From Chloroflexota bacterium (GTDB taxonomy: Bacteria > Chloroflexota > Dehalococcoidia > DSTF01 > RBG-16-68-14): DNA of 22,099 bases. This document shows, piece by piece, positions 20,593 through 22,099 of the stretch. Within the stretch, counting starts at the first letter, position 1. Every line of letters starts with the position of its first letter. A program made the position numbers and the translations under genes. Location: positions 1-22,099 of the forward strand of contig JADFNZ010000006.1 in NCBI GenBank assembly GCA_022563135.1, read 5' to 3'. The notes under the pieces are model-generated. The model was not told where the DNA came from. It worked only from the letters and a program-made list of their open reading frames with translations, and did no database searches.

Positions 20593-22099
20593 ATGTTTGC
20601 GCAACTTCTAAGTCGTCCGCGACAAACCGCAGCTGCTCTGGGCATACTAGCGCTCCTGGCATTGGCGATGCTAGGATTCCTCTGGCCGAGAGCGGAGCCA
20701 GCATCAGCTACAGGTCCGACCGGCGCCCGCGCTGTCTTCACCGCGCCCATCAGCGCTCCTAGTAGCGTAGGCCAGCTGCTCTCGACAAACATTACGTTAC
20801 CCACGACCAGCAGCCTGCTGATCAGCTTCTCCGCCGAGTGCTTTGCGAGCGCCAGCATTATCGACTTCGGCCTGCAGCTGGACGGCGCAACGCTCAGTCC
20901 ACCGCGCAGCCAGAGCCTCTTTGGTCCCTTCCGCTGGTGGGACCGAGTGGCAGTCTCCACGGCCCCAGAGTACGACACGCAGCACTGGACGACGCTGGTT
21001 CCTTCGGTCAGTGCGGGCACACATACTGTGCGCGTGCTCTGGCAGAGGCTGGCAGGTAGCCCCCTCTGTTACGCCGGCGAGCTCTTGGCGATCCCGTTGA
21101 GCGCCTTTGCCAAACCTGGGCCGACCCCCACGTGCTCAACCAACGACAGCTTCGAGGCCGGTGCGGTGAACAGCAATGCGATCCCCTGTTGGACTGTGGT
21201 CTCACAGACCGGCAGTAACGGCAGCTGGTGTACGCAGACCGGCACCACCGCACCGGTGGGATCTTGCCCTGGCAGCAGCCTCTCGGTGGCCGCTCCCCCG
21301 CAGGGGGCCAAGGCGGCGATGACGAACCAAGCCGGCCCTAGCTCTGCGGTACTGTATCGCTGTGATATTCTGTCGACTGGGACGATCGCCTTCCAGGCGT
21401 ACATCAGGAACTACACGAGCTTCTTCTCGCCGCCCACGCTCGATTTCACCGCCAGCCCGAACCAGCAGTTCCGGGCCGATCTGGTGACCAAAGCCGGCAT
21501 CCAAGCCAACCCGTTCACGGTTGCGGGGGGAGACATTCTGCTCAACCTCTACCAGACTCAACCGGGCGACCCACAGATCTCCGGCTACTCCCTCGTGTCA
21601 GGGAACGCCAGCGCCTTCGTCGGACAGAACGTCTGCCTGCGCTTCGCGGTAGCGGACAGCTCGGCTGTCTTCAATGTCGGTATCGATGCGGTGCAGTTCA
21701 ACACGACGGCGAAGCCGCCAACGCCGACCATCACACCAACGCCGACCATCACGCCCACGCCGACCAACACGCCCACGAACACACCGACGAATACGCCGAC
21801 GAACACACCGACGAACACGCCGACGAACACACCAACCAACACGCCGACGAACACACCGACCAACACGCCGACGAACACACCGACCAACACGCCGACGAAC
21901 ACACCGACCAACACGCCGACCAATACGCCGACAGCCACGCCCTGTCCGGACTTCGACGGCGATACGCTCTGTGACGACGCAGACCCGGACGACGACAACG
22001 ACGGCTGCACGGACGTAGCGGAGCTCCAGCCGAAGGCCAATGCGAATACGGGCGGCGGGCGCAACCCGCATGACTTCTGGGACTTCTTCGACACGAACT
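20593..22099 (+). CDS. Secreted repeat protein with TPTN linker, 3' end beyond right edge
   Basis: Open from ATG 20593 to the window end, 502 codons, with no stop seen. A very strong GGAGGAGG site precedes the ATG. Residues 1-39 are a Sec signal peptide (basic start, Ala/Leu core, cleavage likely after PASA). Residues ~40-175 form a beta-rich domain with one Cys pair likely. Residues ~180-375 form a second beta-rich domain (opening [16 protein letters not shown], resembling jelly-roll modules of the 'SFE...W' type), with several Cys. Residues 377-450 are the Thr-Pro-Thr-Asn linker. Residues ~451-472 are Asp-rich ([17 protein letters not shown]), resembling thrombospondin type 3 or dockerin-like calcium sites, followed by [11 protein letters not shown]. 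This architecture is common in uncultured Chloroflexota exported proteins. A cell-surface or extracellular role is inferred; no catalytic motif was recognised. It is divergent from the minus-strand genes. Confidence 0.88.
   Translation, partial: MFAQLLSRPRQTAAALGILALLALAMLGFLWPRAEPASATGPTGARAVFTAPISAPSSVGQLLSTNITLPTTSSLLISFSAECFASASIIDFGLQLDGATLSPPRSQSLFGPFRWWDRVAVSTAPEYDTQHWTTLVPSVSAGTHTVRVLWQRLAGSPLCYAGELLAIPLSAFAKPGPTPTCSTNDSFEAGAVNSNAIPCWTVVSQTGSNGSWCTQTGTTAPVGSCPGSSLSVAAPPQGAKAAMTNQAGPSSAVLYRCDILSTGTIAFQAYIRNYTSFFSPPTLDFTASPNQQFRADLVTKAGIQANPFTVAGGDILLNLYQTQPGDPQISGYSLVSGNASAFVGQNVCLRFAVADSSAVFNVGIDAVQFNTTAKPPTPTITPTPTITPTPTNTPTNTPTNTPTNTPTNTPTNTPTNTPTNTPTNTPTNTPTNTPTNTPTNTPTNTPTATPCPDFDGDTLCDDADPDDDNDGCTDVAELQPKANANTGGGRNPHDFWDFFDTN
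21721..21942 (+). repeat. Tandem 12-bp repeat encoding TPTN linker, with 24-bp higher-order period
   Basis: About fourteen copies of a 12-bp unit encoding Thr-Pro-Thr-Asn, after an irregular lead-in encoding TPTI and TPTP. In the central part the first Thr codon alternates ACG/ACA and the third codon ACG/ACC, giving a 24-bp superperiod, which suggests expansion by pairs of units. Copy number is likely to vary between strains and to be hard to assemble. Confidence 0.9.

Noticed and set aside
21585..22094. Minus-strand open frame with repeated VGV(L/F) units opposite the secreted protein
   Set aside because: It is the antisense reading of the TPTN repeat; the plus frame has a signal peptide, ribosome binding site and promoter.

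Overview
The window reads as a fragment of a high-GC genome of the phylum Chloroflexota (Dehalococcoidia-like). This is inferred from three things: the secreted protein at the right edge, with its TPTN linker and Asp-rich '[10 protein letters not shown]' tail, which is typical of uncultured Chloroflexota; the GC-rich codon use; and frequent GTG/TTG starts. Almost every gene is on the minus strand. The first ~775 bases are different: they are on the plus strand, lower in GC by eye (about 55% in one counted line, against about 80% in a line from pgpH), and carry the 3' part of a PRPP synthetase followed by the first codons of a ribosomal protein bL25-like gene. That gene stops abruptly exactly where the neighbouring purQ has also lost its 3' end. 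I regard this as a likely assembly chimera or a real rearrangement breakpoint.

Layout from left to right. 1-778: prs (partial) and an rplY/ctc start. 788-4318 (minus; transcribed rpsU, yqeY, pgpH, purQ): ribosomal protein bS21, a GatB/YqeY protein, a 7TM-HD c-di-AMP phosphodiesterase of the PgpH/YqfF type, and a truncated PurQ. 4377-5894: an amidohydrolase of the YtcJ type. 5958-11328: an electron-transfer operon read from a promoter at 11300-11328. Its order is an unannotated 34-residue single-span membrane peptide, a b6-type cytochrome b, a subunit IV-like cytochrome b C-terminal half with extra helices, a Tat-type Rieske protein, a large membrane-anchored protein fusing a mono-haem cytochrome c to a repeat region and a C-terminal cupredoxin, and two desulforedoxin-like mini-proteins.

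11362-17390: a purine cluster transcribed purF, purM, purH, followed closely by a GalT/HIT-like nucleotidyltransferase and a family-2 glycosyltransferase. 17500-18893: a zinc-efflux unit made of a SmtB/CzrA-type repressor and a CzcD-type cation diffusion facilitator, with a promoter/operator that appears to give a leaderless transcript. 18927-20348: an ALG5-like glycosyltransferase and a two-helix membrane protein of unknown function. 20349-20592: a divergent regulatory region with a strong plus-strand promoter and a leader of ~140 nt. 20593 to the end: a secreted repeat protein that runs off the edge.

The most unusual system is the quinol:electron-acceptor oxidoreductase operon. It combines b6f-like features (split cytochrome b, the Cys for covalent haem c_n, 15-residue haem-ligand spacing) with a fused cytochrome c/cupredoxin acceptor protein and a tiny membrane subunit. 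No rRNA, tRNA, CRISPR array, insertion sequence or complete mobile element was seen.
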